The position numbers were made by a program, and so were the translations under genes. Below are positions 28,437 through 36,897 of a stretch of 54,635 nucleotides of DNA, in pieces. The notes beneath the pieces were generated by a model. It was not told the origin of the DNA, did no database searches, and was given only the letters and a program-made list of their open reading frames with translations. The stretch is from Candidatus Methanimicrococcus labiotermitis (GTDB taxonomy: Archaea > Halobacteriota > Methanosarcinia > Methanosarcinales > Methanosarcinaceae): assembly GCA_009784005.1 (NCBI GenBank), contig WRCE01000008.1, positions 1-54,635 on the forward strand. Direction: 5' to 3'. Numbering within the stretch: the stretch's first letter is position 1; every line of letters begins with the position of its first letter.

Positions 28437-28466
28437 AAAACCGGCTGTTCAAAAAGCCGGTTTTTT
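28437..28466 (+). terminator. Intrinsic-type terminator after nitroreductase
   Basis: AAAACCGGCT and AGCCGGTTTT form a 10-bp stem with an 8-nt loop, ending in six T. It lies between convergent genes and can serve both strands. Confidence 0.85.
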
Positions 28467-28511
28467 ATTATTTTTTACTTTTTTTTGTTATTTTTTATTA
28501 TCTTAATTTTT

Positions 28512-29015
28512 TCAGACAATCACTGACGACCTTGCTACAGAAAACATGACGGCAGCCATGATAACTATCGCAAACAAGATGATGACCCAGAAGAATATGA
28601 ACACCAAAATTTCCAAAAGGGTCGGCTCTGTAAAAGGTATTTCTCCTCGGTTCATTTTCTCGGCTTCTTTGTACGCGTCCCAGCATGAGTAAATCCAAAT
28701 GGCCAATCCGGGGAAAATCAACACCATTCCGATCGTGCTGCCGACGTTGAAAATTATTCCTTTCCAAAATCTTCCGTTGTACAGTTGGCCCAATCCGACC
28801 CACAAAAACGATAAAATGATCGCGAGGAACGGACTTTTTTCGTCTTGTACGATGTATTGACTATTCGGTGTTTCATTTTCCGCTGCGTTTTGATCATTTT
28901 CGTATGAAGCCGAATCCGTTTGCGCCATATACAGCGGTTTGCCGCAGTTGGTACAAACTTTCGTGTCAGGGTCGGCGGCGGGATTGCCGCAATTGGAACA
29001 GAAGTTAGTAGTCAT
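28512..29015 (-). CDS. Zinc-ribbon membrane protein (copy 1)
   Basis: A 167-residue protein. The N-terminal zinc ribbon is C-S-N-C-GNPAADPDTKV-C-T-N-C-GKPLY (residues 5-29), followed by a polar linker of about 35 residues. Hydrophobic segments resemble a TM2-type domain: LAIILSFLWVGLGQLYNG, IIFNVGSTIGMVLIFPGLAIWIY, and a C-terminal VFIFFWVIILFAIVIMAAVMF helix. WDAYKEAEKMNRGEIPF is a conserved cytoplasmic stretch. Function is unknown. It is a tandem paralogue of the gene at 29188-29700. Confidence 0.85.
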   Translation of the reverse strand: MTTNFCSNCGNPAADPDTKVCTNCGKPLYMAQTDSASYENDQNAAENETPNSQYIVQDEKSPFLAIILSFLWVGLGQLYNGRFWKGIIFNVGSTIGMVLIFPGLAIWIYSCWDAYKEAEKMNRGEIPFTEPTLLEILVFIFFWVIILFAIVIMAAVMFSVARSSVIV

Positions 29016-29154
29016 CAGTTTGTCTCCATGTCGTTGTTGTCATATCATAATGCAACCAATAACAACCAATAACACAACCACCTTTAAATAATTAGTTTGG
29101 CCGTAAAAAACAATGATTTCAAATAGAGCAAACAGGGACAAAAAATAAATCGAA

Positions 29155-29180
29155 GTCGGCTGTTAAAACAGCCGGCTTTT
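29155..29180. terminator. Hairpin between the two zinc-ribbon genes
   Basis: GTCGGCTGTT and AACAGCCGGC pair over 10 bp (one G-T) with an AA loop. T-rich tracts flank it on both strands, so it can terminate the upstream minus-strand gene at 29188. It resembles the hairpin at 28437. Confidence 0.7.
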
Positions 29181-29187
29181 CATTTTT

Positions 29188-29700
29188 TCAATAAGGTATT
29201 GATAATAACGCCGCCACCGCAAAAAAGACGAGCACGGCGTACATTAAAACAAGGAGGACGATAGGGATAAATAAAAATGCCGCGACCGCCGCAAAACTCG
29301 GGGTTTTTAAAGGTATTTCCCCGCGGTTTATTTTCCCGGCTTCCTGATAAGCGTCCCACATTGCATAAATCCAAACGGCCAATCCGGGAACGATTAGAAG
29401 ACACAATCCACCCCAGTAACAGGCAACGAAAAGAAGTCCCTTTCCGAATTTTCCGTTGTACAGCTGCCCTAATCCGGGCCAAACGAATGATAAGGCGGTT
29501 GCGAGAACCAAACTCTGATTCGCGCTTTGATTCGCACTTTGATTCATATTTTGGTTCATACCTTGGTTCATACTTTGATGTTTTTCATTTGAAGCCGAAT
29601 CCGTTTGCGTCATATACAGCGGTTTGCCGCAGTTGGTACAAACTTTCGCATCAGGGCCGACGGCAGGATTGCCGCAATTGGTACAGAAGCCATTTGTCAT
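29188..29700 (-). CDS. Zinc-ribbon membrane protein (copy 2)
   Basis: A 170-residue paralogue of the protein at 28512-29015, with the same CTNCGNPAVGPDAKVCTNCGKPLYMTQTDSAS start. The linker has a five-residue-type repeat NQGMNQNMNQSANQS not present in copy 1. The TM2-like segment ALSFVWPGLGQLYNGKFGKGLLF, the WDAYQEAGKINRGEIP stretch and a C-terminal hydrophobic helix follow. A TATA-like palindrome (tggatatatatcca, 29762-29775) lies upstream. The role is unknown; tandem duplication is likely. Confidence 0.85.
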   Translation of the reverse strand: MTNGFCTNCGNPAVGPDAKVCTNCGKPLYMTQTDSASNEKHQSMNQGMNQNMNQSANQSANQSLVLATALSFVWPGLGQLYNGKFGKGLLFVACYWGGLCLLIVPGLAVWIYAMWDAYQEAGKINRGEIPLKTPSFAAVAAFLFIPIVLLVLMYAVLVFFAVAALLSIPY

Positions 29701-29775
29701 CAGTTTACCTCTTTGGATATTGTTGTTTGATAAAACTTATCTGTTTTCTTATGATTTCATGTGGATATATATCCA

Positions 29776-30020
29776 TTATCATTTTTATTGTATCGTTTCA
29801 TTGATGTTAAACCGACATTTCAATGTCAATTTTTCATATGCCAACGTCGTATGTCAACTTTCTCCTCTGAAATTCGGTTGACATTGAGATAGGTTTAAAT
29901 CAATTGTCTTCCGTCACTTAAATACGATCTCTCATATGTCTCATAATTATTTTGTCTCTTAATTATCAAATTATCTAAATTATCTTATCAATGTCTCTTA
30001 ATTAAAAACGAGGTGCGATT
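29776..30020. other. Divergent promoter region, no gene
   Basis: AT-rich spacer between the divergent zinc-ribbon and ABC ATPase genes. catatgccaacgtcgtatg (29838-29856) is an imperfect dyad. Nothing else supported. Confidence 0.5.
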
Positions 30021-30809
30021 TTGGAAAATAATAAAGCGGGCGGTTCCCGAAAAGTCGTCGTCGATGTCAACAATGTCTTTAAAAGTTATTATTTGGGGCG
30101 CGAGGAAGTTCCCATTTTGAAGGGCGTGAACTTTCAGGTTTTTGAAGGCGACTTTGTGGCAATCGTTGGTCCTTCCGGGTCGGGTAAAAGTACGCTGATG
30201 AACCTTCTCGGCTGTTTGGACCGCCCGACTTCGGGTATTATCGCCGTGAACGGTCAGGATGTCAATCAATTGGATGACAACGGCCTCGCGAATCTGCGCG
30301 GCATGGAAATCGGTTTTATTTTCCAGCAGTTCAATCTGGTCCCGCGTCTGTCGGCTTATGAAAATGTGATGCTTCCGACTTACGCCAGCAAAAAAAGACA
30401 CATTGATTACCCGAAAAAAGCCAAAGAACTCTTAAAAATGGTCGGCTTGGAAGAGCGCATGCGCCACAAACCCACAGAACTTTCCGGCGGTCAAAGTCAG
30501 CGCGTTGCCATTGCCCGTTCTTTGATCAATGAGCCGGCGATTCTTTTGGCGGATGAGCCGACCGGAAATCTTGACTCCAAAACCAGCAGCGAAGTCATGG
30601 GTTATTTCCGAGAGCTGAATAAAAACGGCGCCACAATCATCATGATTACGCACAACCAAGAACTTGCCGTTCAAACCGACCGCATTATTGCCATCCATGA
30701 CGGGCAAATCAAATCAGACACGCAGGCAACCGAGTTTGTCAGGCATATTAAAGAAGAACAGATGACGGTCATGGAACATTTGGCGGCACATGAAACGTGT
30801 AGTAAATAA
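30021..30809 (+). CDS. ABC transporter ATP-binding protein, MacB/LolD type
   Basis: A 262-residue ATPase. Walker A is GPSGSGKST (residues about 51-59), Q-loop FIFQQFNLVPRLSAYENVMLP, signature LSGGQSQRVAIARS, Walker B AILLADEPTGNLD, and H-loop ITHNQ. This subfamily drives MacB/LolCD/FtsX-like permeases that move lipoproteins, peptides or cell-wall-active compounds. No permease gene is adjacent, which is unusual. TTG 30021 is the start because GAGGTG lies 5 bp upstream. Confidence 0.92.
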   Translation: MENNKAGGSRKVVVDVNNVFKSYYLGREEVPILKGVNFQVFEGDFVAIVGPSGSGKSTLMNLLGCLDRPTSGIIAVNGQDVNQLDDNGLANLRGMEIGFIFQQFNLVPRLSAYENVMLPTYASKKRHIDYPKKAKELLKMVGLEERMRHKPTELSGGQSQRVAIARSLINEPAILLADEPTGNLDSKTSSEVMGYFRELNKNGATIIMITHNQELAVQTDRIIAIHDGQIKSDTQATEFVRHIKEEQMTVMEHLAAHETCSK

Positions 30810-30880
30810 TTGCGTTTTTTGTGTTTCTTCATGTTGGAAATTAAATCCAAATTGTGTCTTTTGGAAAACAGTGAATGTCG

Positions 30881-30910
30881 GATGAAGCCTGATGAAATCA
30901 GGTTTTCATC
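30881..30910. terminator. Bidirectional terminator hairpin
   Basis: GATGAA-GC-CTGAT-GAA-ATCAG-GT-TTTCATC folds into a near-continuous stem between the convergent ABC ATPase and rnhB genes, with T-rich flank on the plus strand. Confidence 0.65.
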
Positions 30911-30912
30911 TT

Positions 30913-31599
30913 TCAAAGCGACAGCGCGTCCTCCGCGGTTTTCCAGGATTTTCTGACATAATCGGGAAACTCGCCATGCTCTTTCGCGTATTTTTCTAAG
31001 AAACGTCTGGTGTACGGGTCGGACGGATAACCGCTTCCGAAATCGACGCCTTCTTCTTTTTTGATTTCTTCAATCAATGAATCGCGGCGGTGTTTGGCAA
31101 TGATTGACGCGGATGAAACGATGGGATTGTTCACGTCCGCTTTATGTTTGGAAATAAATTCGATTTCGGCGGCTTTGTCAGCGTATTTTTTTGAATATTC
31201 CGTTTTCACGCGTCGGCCGAAACGATCTTCAAAGATGTCGGCAGCATCCAGATAAGCGATAGTGAACATTTCGATGTCATCTTTAAGATCAATGGCGGCG
31301 GTCATTTCTTCCATGACTTTTGAAAAACAGAGGACCGCAATTTCATTCATCGTCATGATTTTTCTCATGTCGTCGATTTGTTTTGCGTCGATTTCATGAA
31401 CATACCACGCCGTCGCGTATTTCTTAATCGTGGCATCGAAAAAAGTCCTTTTTTTAGGCGCCATTTTTTTGGAATCATTCACGCCCAATATCTTGAGTTT
31501 TTTTTCCTGTTCAGCGTCCAAACAGACACCGGCAATGCACATCGGACCGATGACAGGCCCCTTTCCCGCTTCGTCGATCCCCAGTTTTATCCCCGTCAT
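30913..31599 (-). CDS. rnhB: Ribonuclease HII
   Basis: A 228-residue archaeal RNase HII. Catalytic acids lie in GIDEAGKGPVIGPM (Asp and Glu, residues 8-9), in AYLDAADIF, and near the substrate-binding SSASIIAKHRRDSL stretch. GSGYPSDPYTRRFLEKY and a C-terminal VRKSWKTAEDAL motif match the archaeal family. It removes RNA from RNA-DNA hybrids and primers. GGAAG lies 6 bp before ATG 31599. Confidence 0.95.
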   Translation of the reverse strand: MTGIKLGIDEAGKGPVIGPMCIAGVCLDAEQEKKLKILGVNDSKKMAPKKRTFFDATIKKYATAWYVHEIDAKQIDDMRKIMTMNEIAVLCFSKVMEEMTAAIDLKDDIEMFTIAYLDAADIFEDRFGRRVKTEYSKKYADKAAEIEFISKHKADVNNPIVSSASIIAKHRRDSLIEEIKKEEGVDFGSGYPSDPYTRRFLEKYAKEHGEFPDYVRKSWKTAEDALSL

Positions 31600-31801
31600 T
31601 TCACTCTTCCTTTTACGGCTCTTTGTATCGGTAAGAAATATAAGAACTCGTTATATGTTAATATGTTTATATCTTACGCTTTCAAATAATTTTTACAATC
31701 TGTTCCTTTCAAGCATTCTTTTGCAGACGTTCTTTTCAAACTTTTTTACAGACGTTCTTTTCAAACGTTTTTAATATAAGAACATCAGTTTGAATTTTCA
31801 T

Positions 31802-32569
31802 ATGACGCGCATTATTCCGGAAGACGAACGTTCTGCCGAACCGCTTGATACCGAAAATATAATTCATCATCCCGACATGGAACGGGCGAATGAATGGATT
31901 GTCAGCGAATATGAGATCCCTTCCCGAAAAATTTGTATTTTTGTTCCGTGCTCCAAAAAAAAGCCATACCATGAGAGCCCGTCCCATAAAAAATTTGATG
32001 AGATCATATTCGCCGAGCTGGCGCAGGAAGATGTGCATGTCGTCACTTTCGGCACCTGCGGGGTCGTTCCGCGGGAACTTGATGTTGAGTATCCGTTTAT
32101 GAATTATTCTTTCATGATGGGTCAATGCAACGTCGCCAAAGTCAAGCGCGACTTTTTGAAAACGGAAACGAAAAGGCTTTCAGAATATTTGGAACGGACG
32201 AAAGGCAATTATGAGTACCGGCTCGCGTATTGCATCGGCGATTTTCGAACGGCGATGATTCGCGCTGCCGAACAGACCGGCATTTCTGTGGATGTTGTTC
32301 CAAAAGACGAAACGATTGAAAAGAACATTCAGCCGGACAAGAAATTCATCTATAACAGCCTATCCTGCGCGGATTATTTGTTCGATTTCACTGCCGCCGT
32401 TTCAAAAGCGATGAACGCCGCAAACGCGAAAAACGTCGAAGGCGCGAAAAACGTTGGAGGCGCGAAAAACGCTGAAGGCGCGAAAAACGTTGGAGGCGCG
32501 AAAAATGCCGAAGGTGCAGAAAGCGCCGAAGACGCTGAGTTTGAAGACCCCGAATGGTATGACGGCTGA
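31802..32569 (+). CDS. DUF5591/ArcS-like domain protein
   Basis: A 255-residue protein. Residues about 40-190 match the domain next to the PUA region of archaeosine synthase ArcS: FVPCSKKKPYHESPSHKKF, VVTFGTCGVVPRELDVEYPFMNYSF and LAYCIGDFRTAM. The protein lacks the TGT-like part, so it is a stand-alone copy; a role in tRNA modification is a family inference only. The C-terminus has a five-residue repeat (GAKNV/GAKNA, about residues 205-235) absent from the family core. ATG 31802 is preferred to TTG 31790. Confidence 0.78.
   Translation: MTRIIPEDERSAEPLDTENIIHHPDMERANEWIVSEYEIPSRKICIFVPCSKKKPYHESPSHKKFDEIIFAELAQEDVHVVTFGTCGVVPRELDVEYPFMNYSFMMGQCNVAKVKRDFLKTETKRLSEYLERTKGNYEYRLAYCIGDFRTAMIRAAEQTGISVDVVPKDETIEKNIQPDKKFIYNSLSCADYLFDFTAAVSKAMNAANAKNVEGAKNVGGAKNAEGAKNVGGAKNAEGAESAEDAEFEDPEWYDG
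32405..32520 (+). repeat. 15-bp in-frame repeat in DUF5591 gene
   Basis: Seven copies of ggcgcgaaaaacgtt-type units encode G-A-K-N-V/A plus E/G. Frame is preserved. Confidence 0.85.
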
Positions 32570-33035
32570 AAAATCGGGACAATTATTATAACAATAGTTT
32601 AACAATTGTTCATCATCTTTCGTTTTTTCTCTTTTTCCCGATTTTCTTTGTAACGGCGCCGGCATTCGTTTTTCGTTTTGCTTTTCATTTGTCGGGATGC
32701 GTTAATTACGTCATCGGTCGGAATGGTTCGGCGCAGCGTTATTGTTTTGTTTCCTTGTCGCTCTGTTGCCGTTCTTTTTTCTCACTTTTTCAGATAAAAA
32801 TCAACCGTAATATTCAAATATCATTTACGTTTAATACCCTTTGATGTCTATTTTGAGAAAAACGTAGTGTAACAGCTTTGTAATTTCGAAGGCGTTCTTC
32901 AAAATTATCTTCCTTTCTAATTTTATAACCAAAACATTAAAATCTTATCTCTTCTATAATTGCAAAGCGGTATTTATTCCGGAAAGTGTTCAGTCTGATT
33001 ATTTTTATCATTCAAAACGAATCTAAAACAAATTA

Positions 33036-33240
33036 AAACGAATCAGCGAATCAAAACGGATCAGCGAATCAAAACGGATCAGCAAATCAAAACGGATCAG
33101 CAAATCAAAACGGATCAGCAAATCAAAACGAATCAACTAATCAAATGAATCAAACTAATCAAATGAATCAAGCGAATCAAGCGAATCAAAACGGATCAGC
33201 GAATCAAACGAATCAAAACGAATCAAACCGAATCAAACGT
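33036..33240. repeat. 16-bp array (aatcaaaacggatcag)
   Basis: About twelve copies of aatcaaaacggatcag and shorter relatives (aatcaaatg) upstream of the regulator. The preceding 32570-33035 stretch is AT-rich with no supported gene. Confidence 0.88.
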
Positions 33241-33347
33241 TTTATTGCCGGTTATCATGGGAAATGGGGGTTTTTCTGTATGGCGGCGCATTGGGTTGAA
33301 AGGTTGAAAAAACTGATGCCTTGTTGGTGTTATGGAGGTTACATCAT

Positions 33348-34160
33348 ATGAAATCGTGTTTAATTGATACCATTTTTCTTTCTGATAAACGGAAAAATCT
33401 TCTTCTGCTTCTTCTGGGGGGGCCGCAGACATCTGACGATATCAAGGATAAGTTAAATGTCAATTGGGGCGCAATGATCCCTCAAATCAAAAAACTGGAG
33501 GAATGGGAGCTCATTGTGAACAAAGACCGCGTCTACAGTTTAACCGAGATGGGACGCGCTATTGCAAACAACTCCAAGCAGCTCCTTGACATTCTGTGCG
33601 TTTATGAAAACAACCAAACATACTGGGCAACGCACAACTTATCAGGTATTCCGCCGCACCTTTTGGACAGAATCGGCGAACTCGGCCATTGCATACTGAC
33701 CGAATCAGATTTAGCTCACGTTTTTGACACCAACAGCGACGTGGTGGAAGCCATGCAAGACGCGACGTTTTGCGTCACGCTTTCCAACTTCTTCCAACCC
33801 CAATACAATAAAATGTATAATCAAATGATAAAAAACGGCGCCGAATTGATTTTGGTTTATTCCCAATCTGTCTTTGACAGAATCGTTTCAGAATACGTCT
33901 ACGACGGCACGGCCGAGCTTGATGACGTTAAATTCTTGGATTGGATGAACACAAAGTTTTATGTCATCCCCGACGGCTTAGGCATTACCGAGATTTCCGT
34001 TACCGATGAAATCGCTCTTCTGGGTCTTTTTGACAGCGACAACAGATTCGATTCCCGCTACATTCTATGCCGCGGCGCGCGCGCGCGCAAATGGGGAATG
34101 GAACTCTACAACCATTTTATCAAAGACGGCAAAAGGATTGAAACAAACATAAAAGATTGA
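33348..34160 (+). CDS. Msr/FilR1-type transcriptional regulator
   Basis: A 270-residue protein. An N-terminal winged helix (KNLLLLLLGGPQTSDDIKDKLNVNWGAMIPQIKKLEEWELI, residues 13-55) is followed by a FilR1/DUF1724 sensor domain (residues about 120-260). This architecture is that of the Msr regulators that control methyltransferase genes in Methanosarcina; the target here is not apparent. ATG 33348 is chosen because GGAGGT lies 8 bp upstream and an extension would cross low-complexity DNA. It is followed by a T-rich spacer with ttatctgttatccgg repeats (34190-34250). Confidence 0.9.
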   Translation: MKSCLIDTIFLSDKRKNLLLLLLGGPQTSDDIKDKLNVNWGAMIPQIKKLEEWELIVNKDRVYSLTEMGRAIANNSKQLLDILCVYENNQTYWATHNLSGIPPHLLDRIGELGHCILTESDLAHVFDTNSDVVEAMQDATFCVTLSNFFQPQYNKMYNQMIKNGAELILVYSQSVFDRIVSEYVYDGTAELDDVKFLDWMNTKFYVIPDGLGITEISVTDEIALLGLFDSDNRFDSRYILCRGARARKWGMELYNHFIKDGKRIETNIKD

Positions 34161-34425
34161 GACAAACTCATCCCTTTTTTTCTTTATCAGTTATCCGGTT
34201 TCTTCTTTTCCCTTTTTTCTTTATCTGTTATCCGGTTTCTTCTTTATCTGTTTTTTTTCTTTTTCTGTGTTTTGTTTTCTGTGTGTGTTTTTCAAAAAAA
34301 AATACAGATTGTTATTTCTCGTTTTTTTGGCAGTTTTTTCGCTTCATTCCGGTAGCTATCAGAGAAATTCCGGTAAAAATTTAAGCTTGGTTTCAGTTCA
34401 GTTTTTTTCGTTTTTTCGCGGCGGG

Positions 34426-35046
34426 TTATAAAAGAGGGTTTGGATTTTCCGCCATCATCTGCCTGCATTTTTCAAGGTCTTTCGGCGTGTTGACATTCAT
34501 GGCCAGTCTCAGGTCATCAATTATGTAATTGTAATCCGGCTGCTCATTGTTGATGTCGGACGCGTCCAAAATATTAATGCCGGTCGGGACGATCAATTTT
34601 GTATTTTTGTTAAAAACGGTATCCGGCCGAATGCCCAGTTCTTTACAGAGGGAAATCGGCACATAAACGGAAAGAGCAGGCTCTTCACAGGTGTCATATT
34701 TGACAATAACGTCGTCAATAATATCCGATTCCACAAGCGGCAAGTCACACATCACAACCATGACCGGGCCTGTGATTCCGGCTTCTTTGATTGAGTAAAT
34801 CATGTCGCCGACATAACTTCCTTCCGATGCTTCAATGATATGAAGGGAGGGATATTCTTCTTCCACCAATTTTTTTGTCATGGGCGTCGCCTGCGTGACG
34901 GAGACAAATATTTTCCCGACGCCTTGAGCGTTTTGAAGCGCGCTGACGATGTAAGAAATCAAAGGCTTGCCGTTTAGATTGACGCAAGACTTTTCACCGC
35001 ATCCCATGCGCTGCGCCAGCCCGCCTGCCATAATTAAAGCATCCAC
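34426..35046 (-). CDS. cobY: Adenosylcobinamide-phosphate guanylyltransferase
   Basis: A 206-residue nucleotidyltransferase replacing bacterial CobU in archaea. It starts MDALIMAGGLAQRMGCGEKSCVNLNGKPL, a canonical NTP-binding loop, with the VVMCDLPLVESD metal motif and NVNTPKDLEKC at the end. It activates adenosylcobinamide phosphate with GTP. GTG 35046 overlaps the end of cobS and has GGAGGAGGGG upstream, so it is coupled to cobS. It is last in a five-gene minus-strand cobamide cluster. Confidence 0.93.
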   Translation of the reverse strand: MDALIMAGGLAQRMGCGEKSCVNLNGKPLISYIVSALQNAQGVGKIFVSVTQATPMTKKLVEEEYPSLHIIEASEGSYVGDMIYSIKEAGITGPVMVVMCDLPLVESDIIDDVIVKYDTCEEPALSVYVPISLCKELGIRPDTVFNKNTKLIVPTGINILDASDINNEQPDYNYIIDDLRLAMNVNTPKDLEKCRQMMAENPNPLL

Positions 35047-35939
35047 ACGACCCCTCCTCCGGTGATGAGGTATAAAATGACAGCAACAGACGCAATTGTA
35101 ATGATGCGGCCGACTTCATTCGCCGTTCCTATTCCGTCGCCGTTGAGCCCTTCAAAGTGTTTGTTGCTGATTCTCAATATGATTAAAGCGGCAAGCGTTG
35201 ACACAATCATCGCGGCGAGGCCAATCAGTCCCAACAATGCGAAAGAAACGGCGGCCGTGAACAAAAATCCGATTGTAAAGTTCTTGCGGGTGCCTCCGGT
35301 GATTGTCATGGAACCGAGTCCTTCGCCGAAGGATTTACCAAACGTCGCAATCGTGAGCATGGCTTGTTTACCGCAGGTTTCGGCAAGAATGACCGTTACC
35401 GCAATAAGAGCCGCCGTGCCAATCGCGCCGCCAAGCGCCTCTGATATTCCCGCCGCCAAGACCGTGCCGTAAACATAAGAACAAACATAAGAATAGAGCC
35501 CCATGAACGGAAGCGTTTGAGCGCCGCCTATTCCGCCGGCAACATCAACAAGCGCTGCCAGTGATGAATAAAAGGTCAGCATCAAAAGAGCGGCAAACGC
35601 GACGCCGCCGATGCCAAGCGCCATATCTTTCAAAGCCTTTCTCTTCTTTTCAAGCGAGCCGTGCGCGGTCATCCCGTCGCCCATATCGGCGACACCGTCT
35701 AAGTGATTAAACCAAATGATGCCGTAAGTCGCCAGCACGATTGCAATAACGGTCAGCGGCGCCGGTAAAATCAAAGAGGCGGCAAAGGCGATGAGGCCGA
35801 TTAAAACGCCCAAACAGCAACCGACAATCGGATACATGTACAGCCGCTTCATCAGCGCCTCTATGCCTTCCATTGTAATGCCGACAGGAACGACGGATAA
35901 AAATCCGAATCCCGCTTTAAAGGCTTCCCACAGTGTCAT
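35034..35939 (-). CDS. cobS: Adenosylcobinamide-GDP ribazoletransferase (cobalamin synthase)
   Basis: A 301-residue polytopic membrane protein. The N-terminal FLSVVPVG and the metal motif FNHLDGVADMGDGMTAHG (residues about 91-108) mark CobS; the remainder is about seven hydrophobic helices, including a loop with GGTRKNFTIG. It joins adenosylcobinamide-GDP and alpha-ribazole (phosphate) in the membrane. The ATG overlaps the cobZ stop as ATGA. Confidence 0.95.
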   Translation of the reverse strand: MTLWEAFKAGFGFLSVVPVGITMEGIEALMKRLYMYPIVGCCLGVLIGLIAFAASLILPAPLTVIAIVLATYGIIWFNHLDGVADMGDGMTAHGSLEKKRKALKDMALGIGGVAFAALLMLTFYSSLAALVDVAGGIGGAQTLPFMGLYSYVCSYVYGTVLAAGISEALGGAIGTAALIAVTVILAETCGKQAMLTIATFGKSFGEGLGSMTITGGTRKNFTIGFLFTAAVSFALLGLIGLAAMIVSTLAALIILRISNKHFEGLNGDGIGTANEVGRIITIASVAVILYLITGGGVVWML

Positions 35940-36685
35940 TTTTTTGCCTCGGTTTCAGTTGCTTTTGTTTCAGTTGCTTTGGTTTTCGTTGCCTTGGTCC
36001 CGGTTGCTTTAGTTTTCGTTGCCTTGGTCTCGGTTGCTTTAGTTTTCGTTGCCTTGGTCTCGGTTGTTTTAGTTTTCGTTGCCTTGGTCCCGGTTGCTTT
36101 AGTTTTTGTTGCCTTGGTCTCGGTTGCTTTAGTTTTCGTTGTCATTGTCTCAGTTTCTGTTACTTCAAACATGGCGCGCGAATACATATTCGCCGAGACG
36201 CCGCCGAGCAGGCCGCCGATGATGTCATCCAAAAACGGGCCCAGATTTTTCAGGATTCCCGGCTTGTTTTTATCAAATCTGACGAATTCAAATCTGCCTT
36301 TGCTGCCGGCAATATACTCGGCAGCGGCTTCGCCGAGGATTTCATCGGCAATGATAAACGATAAATCTTTTTCAAACGACTTTTTGCTGATGCCCGGGAG
36401 GTTTCCTTTCTCTCCTTCTTTTTCAAGCAAAAGCGCCGCAAATATCAACAATTGGAGATTCGGGTCGCTGATTGCGTACCGGAATTCCCGCTCAAAAACG
36501 GCCTTCGCTTTGTCGGGTGTTTCAATACCCGGATGAGGGACATAAAATTCCATGGCCGTGTTTTCCAAATCATCATAGGTGATTCCGAATTCTTTTAAGA
36601 CATCCATAATGTTTGAGACGTTTTTGTCTTCAATGACATCCGGCTGCTTTTTTACAAAACCGTTGTCGATATCGGATAACTTCAT
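35936..36685 (-). CDS. cobZ: Alpha-ribazole-phosphate phosphatase CobZ with Thr/Lys/Ala repeat tail
   Basis: A 249-residue protein. Residues 1-180 match the archaeal CobZ/PgpA-like phosphatase (GITYDDLENTAMEFYVPHPG, LSFIIADEILGEAAAEYIAG, LGPFLDDIIGGLLGGVSANMYSRA). It dephosphorylates alpha-ribazole 5'-phosphate or the cobamide phosphate. Residues 183-249 are a perfect-like TKATKTKATE repeat extending to the stop, encoded by a 30-bp tandem repeat, which is not part of the family. It is coupled to cobS. Confidence 0.9.
   Translation of the reverse strand: MKLSDIDNGFVKKQPDVIEDKNVSNIMDVLKEFGITYDDLENTAMEFYVPHPGIETPDKAKAVFEREFRYAISDPNLQLLIFAALLLEKEGEKGNLPGISKKSFEKDLSFIIADEILGEAAAEYIAGSKGRFEFVRFDKNKPGILKNLGPFLDDIIGGLLGGVSANMYSRAMFEVTETETMTTKTKATETKATKTKATGTKATKTKTTETKATKTKATETKATKTKATGTKATKTKATETKATETEAKK
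35945..36140 (-). repeat. 30-bp in-frame repeat at the cobZ 3' end
   Basis: About six copies of a 30-bp unit (ggtttcagttgctttggt-like on the plus strand) code for the Thr/Lys/Ala tail. The array runs up to the cobZ-cobS overlap without breaking either frame. Confidence 0.9.
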
Positions 36686-36734
36686 GTCTTTTCCCTCACA
36701 GAATTTTTGTTTTATATGTTACTCATTTTTAATT

Positions 36735-36893
36735 CTTTCTCTGAATTGTTCTATTATTCAGAATTACTTTTTCGGAATTGCTTTTTCTGAATTGTTCTTC
36801 TCAGAATTGTTCTTCTCAGAATTGTTCTTTCTCAGAATTACTCTTTTCCCTGAATTACTCTTTTCCCTGAATTAATCTTTCCTTGAATTACGA
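36735..36893. repeat. 15-bp array (ctcagaattgttctt)
   Basis: About nine copies of ctcagaattgttctt/ccctgaattactctt fill the cobZ-cbiB spacer (212 bp). No gene. Confidence 0.85.
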
Positions 36894-36897
36894 CTGA

